Positions 44,321 through 52,878 of a DNA stretch of 52,878 bases are shown piece by piece; position 1 is the first letter of the stretch, and the number at the start of each line of letters is the position of its first letter. This stretch comes from CADCTM01 sp049671305 (GTDB taxonomy: Bacteria; Cyanobacteriota; Cyanobacteriia; Cyanobacteriales; Coleofasciculaceae). A model generated the notes under the pieces. That model saw nothing but the letters and a program-made list of their open reading frames with translations. It was not told the origin of the DNA and did no database searches. Made by a program: the position numbers and the translations under genes. The stretch covers positions 1 through 52,878 of the forward strand of contig JBATUR010000080.1 in NCBI GenBank assembly GCA_049671305.1. Direction: 5' to 3'.

Positions 44321-44541
44321 CTTAATAATTGCTCATATTGCGCTCGATAACTGATCGAAGAGCGAAGTTTACGACCAAATGGGCAACTTATCTTCATCTA
44401 AATAGGCTTAACACCAGTATTAACGACCAATAAATTGGCATAATTCTCAAAAGGAGGTCTAGAATTATCCTGAATTTACTCTTCAGCCCAAAACAGACTT
44501 TGTTCAAAAACTGTCAAAAAATCTTCAAGTTGTATAGTTAC

Positions 44542-45141
44542 ATGGATATGCGCCCTCACTGGTTGCGTCAAATCAGACTGCCCAGCCTTCGTAGTCTGAT
44601 TCGGTGCTGTTTTTTAATGATTGTCTTCAACTTGCTGTTATTTGGCACACCACAGGCACAAGCCGCCCTCGATGATGATAAGTTTGATGGCAATATCTTT
44701 GTGCTTTATGGCGGCAATGGTTCATTAGTTCCCGCCCGCACTCCCTTAGCTGCCTCTTTAAAAAAAGAAAAACCAACCTTATTGGTGTTCTACATCGATG
44801 ACAGTAGTGATTGTAAACAATATGCCCCGGTTATTTCGCAGCTACAAGAACCTTATGGTAGAGCTGCCAATTTTGTGCCTGTAGACATTGATATCCTGCC
44901 GCCCCAACCCAGCAATAAATCGACTGAACCAAGTCATTATTACAAAGGTTTGGTTCCCCAGACAGTTTTAATTGACCAAAAGGGCAAAGTAGTTTTAGAT
45001 GAAGTTGGACAATTATCCTATGAACAAGTAGATGACGCCTTTCGCCAAGTCTTTGACTTGTTACCTCGTTCCAAATCTATTAAGCTGAAAAGGCGCATTG
45101 TCAACGAGATTAATACTGAATTAACGCCCAGTCAGCCTTAA
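44542..45141 (+). CDS. Thioredoxin-like thylakoid PSI accumulation factor (Slr1796-like)
   Basis: About 199 residues from ATG 44542; the frame stays open to 44500. A signal segment (CCFLMIVFNLLLFGTPQAQA) directs it to the lumen or thylakoid membrane. The thioredoxin-fold part has TLLVFYIDDSSDCKQYAPV and VPQTVLIDQKGKVV. Only one Cys stands where CxxC would be, so it is not a classical dithiol oxidoreductase. The sequence corresponds to the family named for Synechocystis Slr1796, needed for photosystem I accumulation. Confidence 0.8.
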   Translation: MDMRPHWLRQIRLPSLRSLIRCCFLMIVFNLLLFGTPQAQAALDDDKFDGNIFVLYGGNGSLVPARTPLAASLKKEKPTLLVFYIDDSSDCKQYAPVISQLQEPYGRAANFVPVDIDILPPQPSNKSTEPSHYYKGLVPQTVLIDQKGKVVLDEVGQLSYEQVDDAFRQVFDLLPRSKSIKLKRRIVNEINTELTPSQP

Positions 45142-45244
45142 AGTCAAGCTTTGGTATGATTTTCCCTTCTTGCTCACTCTTCTTGCTGCTTGTCGCGTTA
45201 ATCTGTCTAGTAAGTGCAATATTAAGACTAGATTGGGCGTGCTG

Positions 45245-45850
45245 ATGTCAGTTTACAGCACTGAAGAGTTAATCAATATTTTGGCTGCGGAGCGTCGTGC
45301 CTGCATGAATGGAGAGCGTCTTAATTTGGCAGCTTCTGCGTCTGGCAACCCTTTGCTTGACAAATTTTTGCAACCGGAAGGCATTCAAAAGTTCAGTGCT
45401 TATCGAGATTTTAAAGCCGCTGTTCATCGTTATCAGCGGCAACACCAAGTCTCAGGTATTATTTGGCGAGAACTAACTATTGCAGGTAAAAGTTTACGTT
45501 ATCCAGCTATTGATGAGCAACTTGCTGCCTTAGAAAGTGATGTAGCAATTTTGCAAGATAACCGAGATGCGATCTTAGATTTTTGGTGGAATGTGACAAC
45601 TGAAATGGATTTGTACTTGAGTATTAATAATGGCAAAGATTATCGCCAGATTTTAGCACAGGAAGTAAGCCAGACGGCGGCTTCTACCGAATGGGCAAAT
45701 CTTTCAATACACGGCAACTCAACTTTTTTGGAAATTATCTTACAGTTGGGTTGGGGCAAGCCAGAGGAGGCATATTATAAAAGGGGTTTGCCAACTTCTG
45801 GGAGTGAATATATTCATGCGGTAAAGGCTGGGCAGTATCCAATTTATTGA
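45245..45850 (+). CDS. Conserved hypothetical protein
   Basis: A 201-residue soluble protein from ATG 45245; an upstream start at 45170 is less likely since those residues look unlike a protein. It begins SVYSTEELINILAAERRACMNGERL and contains DFWWNVTTEMDLYLSINNG and WANLSIHGNSTFLEIILQLGWG. No known domain. It follows the PSI factor by ~100 bp in the same direction. Confidence 0.65.
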   Translation: MSVYSTEELINILAAERRACMNGERLNLAASASGNPLLDKFLQPEGIQKFSAYRDFKAAVHRYQRQHQVSGIIWRELTIAGKSLRYPAIDEQLAALESDVAILQDNRDAILDFWWNVTTEMDLYLSINNGKDYRQILAQEVSQTAASTEWANLSIHGNSTFLEIILQLGWGKPEEAYYKRGLPTSGSEYIHAVKAGQYPIY

Positions 45851-45910
45851 TGATTGGTTCTTTGGGCGACTTGGTTGTTGTTATATTGGTAAATAAGGAT
45901 TTAGACAAAC

Positions 45911-46141
45911 ATGGACAAAAAACACGAAGAAAAGCCAATCTATCACGAGACAACGGCAAAGGAAGTTTCGACAACAGAAATTATAAAGCTTGGTAATCAA
46001 GCGGTTAAAAAAGGCTTAATTTCTGGTCATGGCTATCATCAAGGCAAGTATGAAATTCTCTGCAATGGTCAAGTTTTTCTGCTTTCTCCTGAAAAAGCTT
46101 ACTCTTATTTGAAAACGTTAACTGAACAACATCAAAAATAG
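45911..46141 (+). CDS. Small hypothetical protein
   Basis: A 76-residue basic protein. The central part AVKKGLISGHGYHQGKYEILCNGQVFLLSPEKAYSYLKTL looks like a compact alpha/beta domain. ATG start. I do not recognise a family. It follows the previous gene by ~60 bp. Confidence 0.6.
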   Translation: MDKKHEEKPIYHETTAKEVSTTEIIKLGNQAVKKGLISGHGYHQGKYEILCNGQVFLLSPEKAYSYLKTLTEQHQK

Positions 46142-46283
46142 CAAGATGTTTTGGTTTTGTGCTTAATTAACATTTTTGGAATTTAATTTAAAATCTAAAA
46201 ATTGTTTTTTGATTTTATGCAGTGGGCTGAGGAAAACTGGACGCCGGAAAAACCAGACGCCCACCAACTGCAATAGTAATGGT

Positions 46284-47099
46284 CTACCAACGTGTTTGGG
46301 GACCTGCCCAAACTTGACTAACTAATTGACCATAGATCATTGGTTCTTCTTCCTGGGCTAACTTCGTTTGATTATTAAGACCGACAGCCCAGACAGGAGG
46401 ATGTTCATCACCCATTTCACCGGCACGAAACAAAACCTGATCAGGTTGGGTTGGGCTCCAGCCGAGTAAGACAGCATAACTGTATTCAATGCGATCGGGT
46501 GCAAGGGTGGTGGTACGCTTTTGCTTTTTGTCCCAAACTACAGCAAAATCAGAAGCATCGGCAGAGCAGAAGAGTCCTTCAAATTGACGTGATAAGAGGC
46601 GATCGCTCAATTTTGACCAAGAAACAGGAATTAAAATAGAAATAGTTCCTGGCATCTGTGCCTCTTCATTAACACCCAAAGGACTATCCGATAAGGGTGA
46701 AGCCGCTGTAACTGTGTGTAAATCGCCGGTCTGCAAGTTTTCCACAAACATGACACTCGTAACACGACTTTTATACAATTCCGGCTCGCCGTCCATCTGA
46801 ATGCGCGTATAAGCCGCATAGAGCCCATCTGGAGACACCAGGGAAGGACTGCGATAGTAACGGACTTCCGAATGTCCACTAGCACTCAACTCAGCATGAG
46901 TAGTAAGCACCCAATTCCAAGGTATCGGATGGGGACTATCTAGAGGGTCAAGCTGTAGTTCTGAGCAAGTCATATCAGGAGTTACTTGATCAGACACCGA
47001 AGCCGATGACTGAGAAGATAACACCGAGGACGGCGTGGTAACCATCGGCACATTTACTGGGTCAGCGTGAGCTGGTAAGTTATGTGACATAAGCAGCAC
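46284..47099 (-). CDS. Secreted hypothetical protein
   Basis: A 271-residue protein from GTG 47099; no ATG lies upstream in frame. The start is followed by a short signal-like segment (LLMSHNLPAHA), and hydrophobic codons continue upstream of the GTG, so the signal peptide may be longer with a non-canonical start. Motifs such as YRSPSLVSPDGLYAAYTRIQ and VLLGWSPTQPDQVLFRAGE suggest beta-propeller-like blades of WD40/TolB type. Function unknown. Confidence 0.6.
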   Translation of the reverse strand: MLLMSHNLPAHADPVNVPMVTTPSSVLSSQSSASVSDQVTPDMTCSELQLDPLDSPHPIPWNWVLTTHAELSASGHSEVRYYRSPSLVSPDGLYAAYTRIQMDGEPELYKSRVTSVMFVENLQTGDLHTVTAASPLSDSPLGVNEEAQMPGTISILIPVSWSKLSDRLLSRQFEGLFCSADASDFAVVWDKKQKRTTTLAPDRIEYSYAVLLGWSPTQPDQVLFRAGEMGDEHPPVWAVGLNNQTKLAQEEEPMIYGQLVSQVWAGPQTRW

Positions 47100-47433
47100 G
47101 GCTAAAAACAGATTGTATGGTGTCTTGCCAAACCATGCTAGTCAACCAAATATTATGTTGCACATTGAATGGTAATAAATTTACGAAACGGCGTTTCTGG
47201 TCTGAGGAGAAACATTCAAAAATCGCACCCTGTCCTACGTTATGTATAACAAGTACAGAATCGATTGATTCACTCTTTTACGATTTTCACTTGGGACTTT
47301 ACGAAAATTGACGCAACGCCAACCAGGTTTGAGCAATTAGCGTCCGCCAATTCCCCCATGCTGATAGCATGATCAAATGCCCAGAATGTCTCTATGATTC
47401 TTCTATGTTCTGCACAAAATTCAGGAAAATCTG
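47100..47433. other. Intergenic region
   Basis: About 330 bp between divergent genes. No RNA gene or hairpin is recognised; a 64-codon plus-strand frame inside it looks spurious. Confidence 0.4.
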
Positions 47434-48276
47434 GTGACTCAATCCACTAATCCAGACGCCAAGACTGACCCAAAAAGGTCAAACAATCGACCACCCTGGC
47501 TGCTTGTTTTAATTTTCCGACTCCTGCTGCTGGGTGTCGGTAGTGGTTTAGCCCTGATTTCGGGCATTGTCTACGCCAACTTTTATCCCAACCCTCAACC
47601 CAAGCAACCGCTACTGTTCAAGGTACTTGATCGCTTGAGCAGTAAACAACCCATATCCCCTGCCAATGCTAGTCCACCGACATCCGACAACCCACAATCT
47701 CAACTGACACCTGAAGAAAAACAACAGGCACAAGCTCAGTTAAACAAATTGCAAGAACAGCTTAAACAATTGAGCAGCGAAATCGCCGCTTTAGAGAAAC
47801 AACTGGGTAATAATGTCTCTAACCAAGGACTAGAAACACGACTACAAGCGATCGCATTACAAATCCAAGGCATTCCCAATGATGCCACCAACAGCAACGG
47901 CACTCAATCAACGAATGCATCTCTTGTACAATCGGGCAAGCTCAAAGTCACCTTACCCAGCGACATCTTATTTGCTCAAAACGACACACTGCGCCCAGAA
48001 TCAAACTTGCTTCTCGATAAAATCATCGCCGATTTGCGCGATTACCCAGCTAGTACTGTGCGTATAACAGCCCACACCGACGACACAGGCGAAACCCAAG
48101 CTAACCGAGAACTCTCCTTTCGCCGCGCCCAAGCCGTAGAACAATATCTTGCCGAAGCTTTGGGCGACAAATACAACTGGCTAACCGAAGGTGACGGCGC
48201 AACCCGCCCACTTGTCCCCAACGATAGCCCCACCAACCAGCAACGCAACCGCCGCGTTGAAATTGCCGTTGAATAG
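47434..48276 (+). CDS. OmpA-family protein with N-terminal membrane anchor
   Basis: A 280-residue protein from GTG 47434. A membrane segment is at about 24-48 (LLVLIFRLLLLGVGSGLALISG). A coiled coil follows (EEKQQAQAQLNKLQEQLKQL). The C-terminal ~120 residues are an OmpA peptidoglycan-binding domain: LFAQNDTLRPESNLLLDKI, TAHTDDTG, NRELSFRRAQAVEQYL and NQQRNRRVEIAVE. It probably links the envelope to peptidoglycan. Its TAG abuts the fmt ATG with no gap. Confidence 0.88.
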   Translation: MTQSTNPDAKTDPKRSNNRPPWLLVLIFRLLLLGVGSGLALISGIVYANFYPNPQPKQPLLFKVLDRLSSKQPISPANASPPTSDNPQSQLTPEEKQQAQAQLNKLQEQLKQLSSEIAALEKQLGNNVSNQGLETRLQAIALQIQGIPNDATNSNGTQSTNASLVQSGKLKVTLPSDILFAQNDTLRPESNLLLDKIIADLRDYPASTVRITAHTDDTGETQANRELSFRRAQAVEQYLAEALGDKYNWLTEGDGATRPLVPNDSPTNQQRNRRVEIAVE

Positions 48277-49281
48277 ATGAAAGTTATTTTCTTTGGTACT
48301 CCTCAGTTTGCCGTACCTACCCTAGAAAAACTGCTGCAACATCCAGAATTTGAAGTTCTCGGTGTCGTTACCCAGCCAGATAAGCGTCGAGGCAGGGGAA
48401 ACCAGCTAACCGCCTCCCCCGTCAAAACCGTGGCTTTGGCGCAGCAACTGCCCATCTGGCAGCCAAAGCGGCTCAAAAAGCACAAACCAACCCTCGATCA
48501 ATTACAACTTGCCGAAGCTGATGCCTTTGTGGTGGTTGCTTATGGACAACTGCTTTCTCAAGAAATTTTAGATATGCCCAAGTTGGGTTGTATCAATGTT
48601 CATGGCTCAATTTTGCCGAAATACCGAGGCGCGGCACCTATTCAGTGGTGTTTGTATCGCGGCGAAACCGAAACCGGCATTACTACAATGCTAATGGATG
48701 CGGGAATGGATACGGGGGCGATGCTGCTTAAGGCTTATACGCCGATCAAAATCCTCGATAATGCTGATGATTTGGCAAAAAATCTCACCAGTTTGGGTGC
48801 AGATTTGTTAATTGAAACCCTGCTTAAGTTAGAACAAAAAGAGATTGAACCGATACCGCAAGCTGAACCAGAGGCAACCTACGCACCACTAATTAACAAG
48901 CCCGATTTTTGTTTAAATTGGTCGCGTACTGCCTTGGAATTACACAATCAAGTTAGGGGATTTTTCCCAAACTGTGTGGCGTCATTTCGTGATAAATCTT
49001 TGAAAATTACTGCCACTGTACCCCTTATTGATGCTTATTTTGCCCAACTGCCTCCTGAGTTAAGTCTTTTGCAGCAACAATGTGCAACTTTAGCTGAGTC
49101 TGAGCAACCGGGCGAAGTGATTAGCATTATTAAAGGAATGGGACCAATTGTGCAGACAAAACAAGGACTGTTGCTGTTGCGAGAAGTGCAGCTAGCTGGC
49201 AAACGTGCTCAGTCAGGCTGGGATTTTGCTAATGGGATGCGTTTAGCGGTGGGTGAGGTGCTCAGAAATGGTCAGGTTTGA
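48277..49281 (+). CDS. fmt: Methionyl-tRNA formyltransferase
   Basis: A 334-residue enzyme that formylates initiator Met-tRNA using 10-formyl-THF. Motifs: KVIFFGTPQFAVPTLEKLL, VVTQPDKRRGRG (tRNA-binding loop), HGSILPKYRGAAPIQW (catalytic Asn/His/Asp region) and MLMDAGMDTGAML. A C-terminal OB-like domain follows. The ATG is immediately after the ompA-like stop, implying coupling. Its 3' end overlaps the convergent DUF6464-like gene by 10 bp. Confidence 0.97.
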   Translation: MKVIFFGTPQFAVPTLEKLLQHPEFEVLGVVTQPDKRRGRGNQLTASPVKTVALAQQLPIWQPKRLKKHKPTLDQLQLAEADAFVVVAYGQLLSQEILDMPKLGCINVHGSILPKYRGAAPIQWCLYRGETETGITTMLMDAGMDTGAMLLKAYTPIKILDNADDLAKNLTSLGADLLIETLLKLEQKEIEPIPQAEPEATYAPLINKPDFCLNWSRTALELHNQVRGFFPNCVASFRDKSLKITATVPLIDAYFAQLPPELSLLQQQCATLAESEQPGEVISIIKGMGPIVQTKQGLLLLREVQLAGKRAQSGWDFANGMRLAVGEVLRNGQV

Positions 49282-49634
49282 GCTTTGGCTTCAAAGTATC
49301 GGCAAGCCTCACAGGGACCTTCTGGGTTGACGGCGCAGCGAATTAGTTCAGAATGGGCGTTAAAACGGCAGGTGGCGTCACCAATTACCCAGCGCCCATT
49401 GATTAAACTTTGTTCGGTGGGGCGTTGGGCTGATTGCAGATAAAGGGCGATTTTGTATAATCGATAGCGTCCTGATTTGAGGTGATAGCGGTGACGACGC
49501 TCTAATACGGCGTAGGTTTTGCCTTGAAAGTCTAGGTAGTTGCCTGGTTGGGGCGACCAGTCGAGTTTGACGTTTCCTAGTGTCTGACGCGGGTGTGTCA
49601 GAATTAGCTCTGATGGTAAATTATCTGACTCCAT
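49272..49634 (-). CDS. DUF6464-like zinc-binding protein
   Basis: A 120-residue protein. The segment VLERRHRYHLKSGRYRLYKIALYLQ and four cysteines (GDATCRFNAH, IRCAVNPEGPCEACRYFE) suggest a small metal-binding domain, as in cyanobacterial DUF6464. No signal peptide. Function unknown. Overlaps the end of fmt tail-to-tail. Confidence 0.72.
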   Translation of the reverse strand: MESDNLPSELILTHPRQTLGNVKLDWSPQPGNYLDFQGKTYAVLERRHRYHLKSGRYRLYKIALYLQSAQRPTEQSLINGRWVIGDATCRFNAHSELIRCAVNPEGPCEACRYFEAKAQT

Positions 49635-49848
49635 AATGGGGTGTTGTAATGGTGACTACACTTGAGATGGTATCGTAATCGTGCCTCGGCATCTGTTACC
49701 TAAGAGCCATGCCACCAGAAAAATCTGCTTTGGTTTTGTGTTGATACTGTCAAAATTGAGGTCAAAGAAAGTAGAAAATGTTAGAGAGATCTGATCTGTC
49801 TATTTAGTGCTGGAATATTGGTTTTTATTTTTTAGATTATTGACGAAG

Positions 49849-50319
49849 ATGACTATTGCGATCGCTCTTTCTACCGATAATATTAATAATTTAGACATCT
49901 GTCCTGCCCAAACGGTAATTGAGAAACTACTGCCATCAATTACTGATTCTGAGCAGCAACTGCGTTTTGAAATCGACTTCCCCCGCGACGCAACTGATCC
50001 ACGAGAACTTTCAGAAATCCCAGAAATTCGACTTTGGTTTATTCGTCTAGATGCTGCTTATCCCTGGTTAATTTTCTTTTTGGATTGGAAAGCTGGAGAA
50101 TTGGGGCGTTATGTGGCGATGTTGGTGCCGCATCAGTTTAGCCCAACCCAAGGAATTCAGTACAATCCTGAAGCTTTGGAAATTTTTGTAATGCACAAAG
50201 TCTTTATTTTGTCAAGCTGGATGCAAGAGCAGGGAATTCCTAGCTCATCGCGCTTGAAATCGATGGCACAGATGTTTGGCTATGAATTGGATGAAGGTTT
50301 TTTTGAGTTGATTGAATAG
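49849..50319 (+). CDS. CRR6-like NDH-1 assembly factor
   Basis: A 156-residue protein from ATG 49849. The core DPRELSEIPEIRLWFIRLDA, YPWLIFFLDWKAGELGRYVAMLVPHQ matches the CRR6 family. In plants and Synechocystis, CRR6 helps mature the NdhI subunit of the photosynthetic NDH-1 complex. Soluble, cytoplasmic. The GTG at 49807 extension would add a non-conserved stretch. Confidence 0.85.
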   Translation: MTIAIALSTDNINNLDICPAQTVIEKLLPSITDSEQQLRFEIDFPRDATDPRELSEIPEIRLWFIRLDAAYPWLIFFLDWKAGELGRYVAMLVPHQFSPTQGIQYNPEALEIFVMHKVFILSSWMQEQGIPSSSRLKSMAQMFGYELDEGFFELIE

Positions 50320-50520
50320 GTAATAGCAATACTGTACTTGCCTGTTGAGTGAAATATTAATTGCACATTTTGGCAGAATTTAATTTTTCTGTGCAAATTT
50401 TGACTTTTAATTTGCTATTAACTCGTGAAAGTACTGAGTGTACAAAAATGCGACAGCGCAAATAGAGAATAATCTTTTTGAGCAAGATATAACTAACTAA
50501 TACCTGAATCACTGGGAACA

Positions 50521-52698
50521 ATGACGCAAAAATCATCGGGGTTAGGAACATTCGGGGGAGTTTATACGCCGTCAGTTTTGACGATCCTGGGCGTAATTAT
50601 GTATCTGCGCTTTGGTTGGGTGGTGGGAAATGTGGGTTTGGTGGGAACCTTGATGATCGTCACCCTCGCCACTAGCATTACCTTTTTAACCTCCCTTTCT
50701 ATAAGTGCGATCGCTACTGATCGCGTTGTTCGAGTCGGCGGAGCATACTATATGATCGGTCGTGCCCTGGGGTTAGAAATTGGCGGTGCTGTGGGCATTC
50801 CTCTTTATCTAGCACAAGCCCTCTCAGTGGCTCTTTACACCATCGGTTTTGCCGAAAGCGTGGTAGCAACCTTCCCTCAACTCAGTAAGTTGTACGTGGC
50901 GTTGATTACAACGATATTGGTGGCGGTATTGGCTTTAACTTCCGCAGAAATTGCCATTCGTGCTCAGTACGTGATCATGGCAGCGATCATCCTTTCCTTA
51001 ATTTCCCTGGTATTGGGCAACCCCTTAGATATCCCCAACCCCCAAATGTTTGAGACTCCGGCTTCCGGGGAATCCTTTTGGGTAGTCTTTGCCGTGTTTT
51101 TTCCGGCAGTAACAGGGATTATGGCTGGGGTGAGTATGTCGGGAGATTTGCGAGATCCGAGCCGCTCAATTCCCACAGGGACACTTGCTGCTGTCGGGAC
51201 AGGATATGTGATCTACATGGCATTGCCATTACTTCTGGCTACGCGGGCAGATACCCAGAGTTTGATCAACGATCCTCTAATTATGACGCAGATGTCTTTT
51301 TGGGGACCTGCAATTTTATTCGGCGTGTGGGGGGCAACCTTGAGCAGCGCCTTGGGTAGTATTCTCGGTGCACCCCGCGTTTTACAAGCTTTGGCACGAG
51401 ATGGGATTTTTCCTCGCTGGTTGAGCTTTCTCGGACAGGGAAGCGGTGCGGGTGATGAACCCCGCGTCGGGACGGCGGTAACTTTGGGAATTGCGATCGC
51501 AACGGTTTGTATCGGTGAGTTAAATTTGATCGCTCCCGTCTTAACCATGTTTTTTCTCACCACCTATTTAGTCCTCAACGTCGCCGCCGGGGTAGAAGGA
51601 TTTTTGCAAAGTCCCTCGTTTCGCCCCACCTTTCGCGTCCATTGGTCCTTATCCTTTTTGGGGGCTTTGGGATGTTTGGGGGTGATGTTTTTGATTGATG
51701 CTGTGGCGACTGTGGTAGCTGCAATTATTGTCCTGGGGATCTACTTCTGGTTGCAACAACGAGAAATGACTTCTGCCTGGGGAGACGTGCGACGGGGCGT
51801 TTGGCTGGCTCTTTTGCGCTTTTGCTTGTTTAAGTTGGGGGCAGAGGAAGACCCTAAAAACTGGCGTCCGCATATTTTGGTATTATCTGGTGCGCCGACT
51901 AAACGTTGGTCATTGATTGAACTAGCTGATGCCTTTACCCACAACCGAGGACTAATTACAGTTGCCAGCATTCTGCCCAGCGGTTCTCGGAATTTAGCCC
52001 AACAAACCCAGTTAGAAGCAACTATCCGGGATTATCTGGAACGGAGAAGCGTTCAGGCTTTGGTGCGCGTTGTAACGGCGGCTGATCCCTTTGTTGGGGC
52101 AGAGCGGTTGATTGAGGCATACGGGTTGGGGTCGTTTGTTCCTAATACAATTCTGTTGGGGGATAGCGAAAGTCCAGAAAGACGCGATCGCTTTTGTCAG
52201 AGTATTGCTACGATTCACCAGGCTGGTCGCAGCATTGTTATTTTACGAGATAGCGATCGCGGCTTTGGGGCACGCCGTCGCATTGATGTCTGGTGGGGAG
52301 GGCTGAAGGCTAATGGTAGTTTGATGCTGTTGTTGGCATATTTATTGCGTACAGAAATCGATTGGCGAGACGCAACTATTTATCTCAAATTAGTTGTAAA
52401 AGACCAAGATGCCGCTCGTTCGGCTCAAAGCAATCTCGCCGACACGATCGCCGATTTGCGTATTGAAGCCAAGCCGAAAGTGTTAATAGCCGAAGGACGA
52501 TCCTTTAACGAAATTCTCCATGATTCTTCTAAAAAAGCTGACCTAATTTTCTTAGGCATGGCTAACCCTGAAGATACCCCAGATTACACTCAATACTACG
52601 AAAAATTGCAGAATAGAGCAACGGGATTACCGACAACTGTGTTTGTTTTGGCTGCTCCTGATTTTGCCTTTGAAGAGGTATTAAGCGAGAATGTTTGA
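50521..52698 (+). CDS. SLC12-type cation-chloride/amino acid permease
   Basis: A 725-residue APC-superfamily transporter. About twelve membrane segments lie in residues 15-430, starting LGTFGGVYTPSVLTILGVIMYLRFGWVVG, as in Na-K-Cl cotransporter homologs, with FFPAVTGIMAGVSMSGDLRDPSRSIP as the signature. The C-terminal ~290 residues form a soluble domain (WRPHILVLSG onward; LIFLGMANPED at the end), like the regulatory SLC12 C-terminus. Ion specificity cannot be read. Convergent with the partial gene at the right edge. Confidence 0.88.
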   Translation: MTQKSSGLGTFGGVYTPSVLTILGVIMYLRFGWVVGNVGLVGTLMIVTLATSITFLTSLSISAIATDRVVRVGGAYYMIGRALGLEIGGAVGIPLYLAQALSVALYTIGFAESVVATFPQLSKLYVALITTILVAVLALTSAEIAIRAQYVIMAAIILSLISLVLGNPLDIPNPQMFETPASGESFWVVFAVFFPAVTGIMAGVSMSGDLRDPSRSIPTGTLAAVGTGYVIYMALPLLLATRADTQSLINDPLIMTQMSFWGPAILFGVWGATLSSALGSILGAPRVLQALARDGIFPRWLSFLGQGSGAGDEPRVGTAVTLGIAIATVCIGELNLIAPVLTMFFLTTYLVLNVAAGVEGFLQSPSFRPTFRVHWSLSFLGALGCLGVMFLIDAVATVVAAIIVLGIYFWLQQREMTSAWGDVRRGVWLALLRFCLFKLGAEEDPKNWRPHILVLSGAPTKRWSLIELADAFTHNRGLITVASILPSGSRNLAQQTQLEATIRDYLERRSVQALVRVVTAADPFVGAERLIEAYGLGSFVPNTILLGDSESPERRDRFCQSIATIHQAGRSIVILRDSDRGFGARRRIDVWWGGLKANGSLMLLLAYLLRTEIDWRDATIYLKLVVKDQDAARSAQSNLADTIADLRIEAKPKVLIAEGRSFNEILHDSSKKADLIFLGMANPEDTPDYTQYYEKLQNRATGLPTTVFVLAAPDFAFEEVLSENV

Positions 52699-52717
52699 GT
52701 ATTTTAAAGGCTTCTGT

Positions 52718-52878
52718 TTATGGGAAATGCTGGCAAATCCAATCAACTGCCACCGATAAATCAGCGGCAATAAAATCAGGCTCGGTATGGTGCTGATATT
52801 TGCCACCAAGGACAGCTTGCCCAAACCCAGTCTGCACTAAAATTCCCGTACATCCGGCATTGTGTGCCAAATCAACGT
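52718..52878 (-). CDS. HAD-IIIA phosphatase (GmhB-like), 5' part beyond window
   Basis: A minus-strand frame running off the right edge, with stop at 52718-52720. The 53 visible residues include DLAHNAGCTGILVQTGFGQ and EPDFIAADLSVAVDWI, the C-terminal part of D-glycero-D-manno-heptose bisphosphate 7-phosphatase-type HAD proteins. The catalytic N-terminus is outside the window, so activity cannot be judged. Confidence 0.7.
   Translation of the reverse strand, partial: VDLAHNAGCTGILVQTGFGQAVLGGKYQHHTEPDFIAADLSVAVDWICQHFP

Overview
The window reads as a chromosomal segment of a cyanobacterium. The octamer GCGATCGC (HIP1) recurs throughout, for example at 3895-3902 and 21376-21383. Several genes are cyanobacterial or plastid hallmarks: homogentisate phytyltransferase plus a tocopherol-type methyltransferase, a CruA/CruP-type cyclase, a CRR6-like NDH-1 assembly factor, a Slr1796-like PSI accumulation factor, and the DUF2499/DUF3593 pair. 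The genus cannot be fixed from sequence alone. Most of the window is ordinary core genome with mixed strand use and short operons.

Layout. 1-6.8 kb: a 5'-truncated M61 peptidase, a TIGR04283/TIGR04282 transferase pair, nadA, a metallophosphoesterase, tRNA-Ser(UGA), then hpt and a tocopherol methyltransferase. 7-9.3 kb: a KtrB/KtrA potassium uptake pair. 9.4-12.7 kb: a TPR lipoprotein-like or secreted protein, queA and a small conserved protein. 13.2-16.9 kb: tRNA-Thr(UGU) and a sulfate ABC operon (sbpA-cysT-cysW-NIL protein) with no cysA next to it. 17-20.3 kb is the most accessory-looking stretch: a tRNA-like remnant, an AraC regulator, a small GG-motif peptide, two tandemly duplicated secreted Cys-rich proteins with a decayed cysW/cysT fragment between them, and a NarL-type response regulator. 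20.5-25 kb: a thioredoxin-fold [2Fe-2S] protein, CIRCE-groES-groEL, and two membrane proteins, one carrying eight 11-residue amphipathic repeats.

25.7-30.9 kb: a membrane-anchored GH5-CBM2 glucanase, a small membrane protein, a zinc-ribbon Ser/Thr kinase, the DUF3593/DUF2499 pair and a Uma2-family protein. 31-34.4 kb: a tight two-gene operon of a RecQ-type helicase fused to a phosphoribosyltransferase-like C-terminus, followed by a DprA-like protein. This is the best candidate for an under-described nucleic-acid-handling or defence module. 34.9-41.2 kb: CsaB, a coiled-coil protein, the lycopene cyclase-family flavoprotein, a small protein, and a KilA-N protein with a PD-(D/E)XK-like tail. 41.3-52.9 kb: TPR and membrane proteins, the PSI factor, several conserved hypotheticals, an OmpA-fmt pair, a DUF6464-like protein, CRR6, an SLC12-type transporter and the edge of a GmhB-like phosphatase.

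Repeats. Perfect palindromes built on CCCCGACTTCT recur at four intergenic sites (13.04, 27.66, 28.23 and 30.28 kb). They look like a dispersed element that has been used as a terminator. No CRISPR array, intact insertion sequence, rRNA or prophage block was seen.
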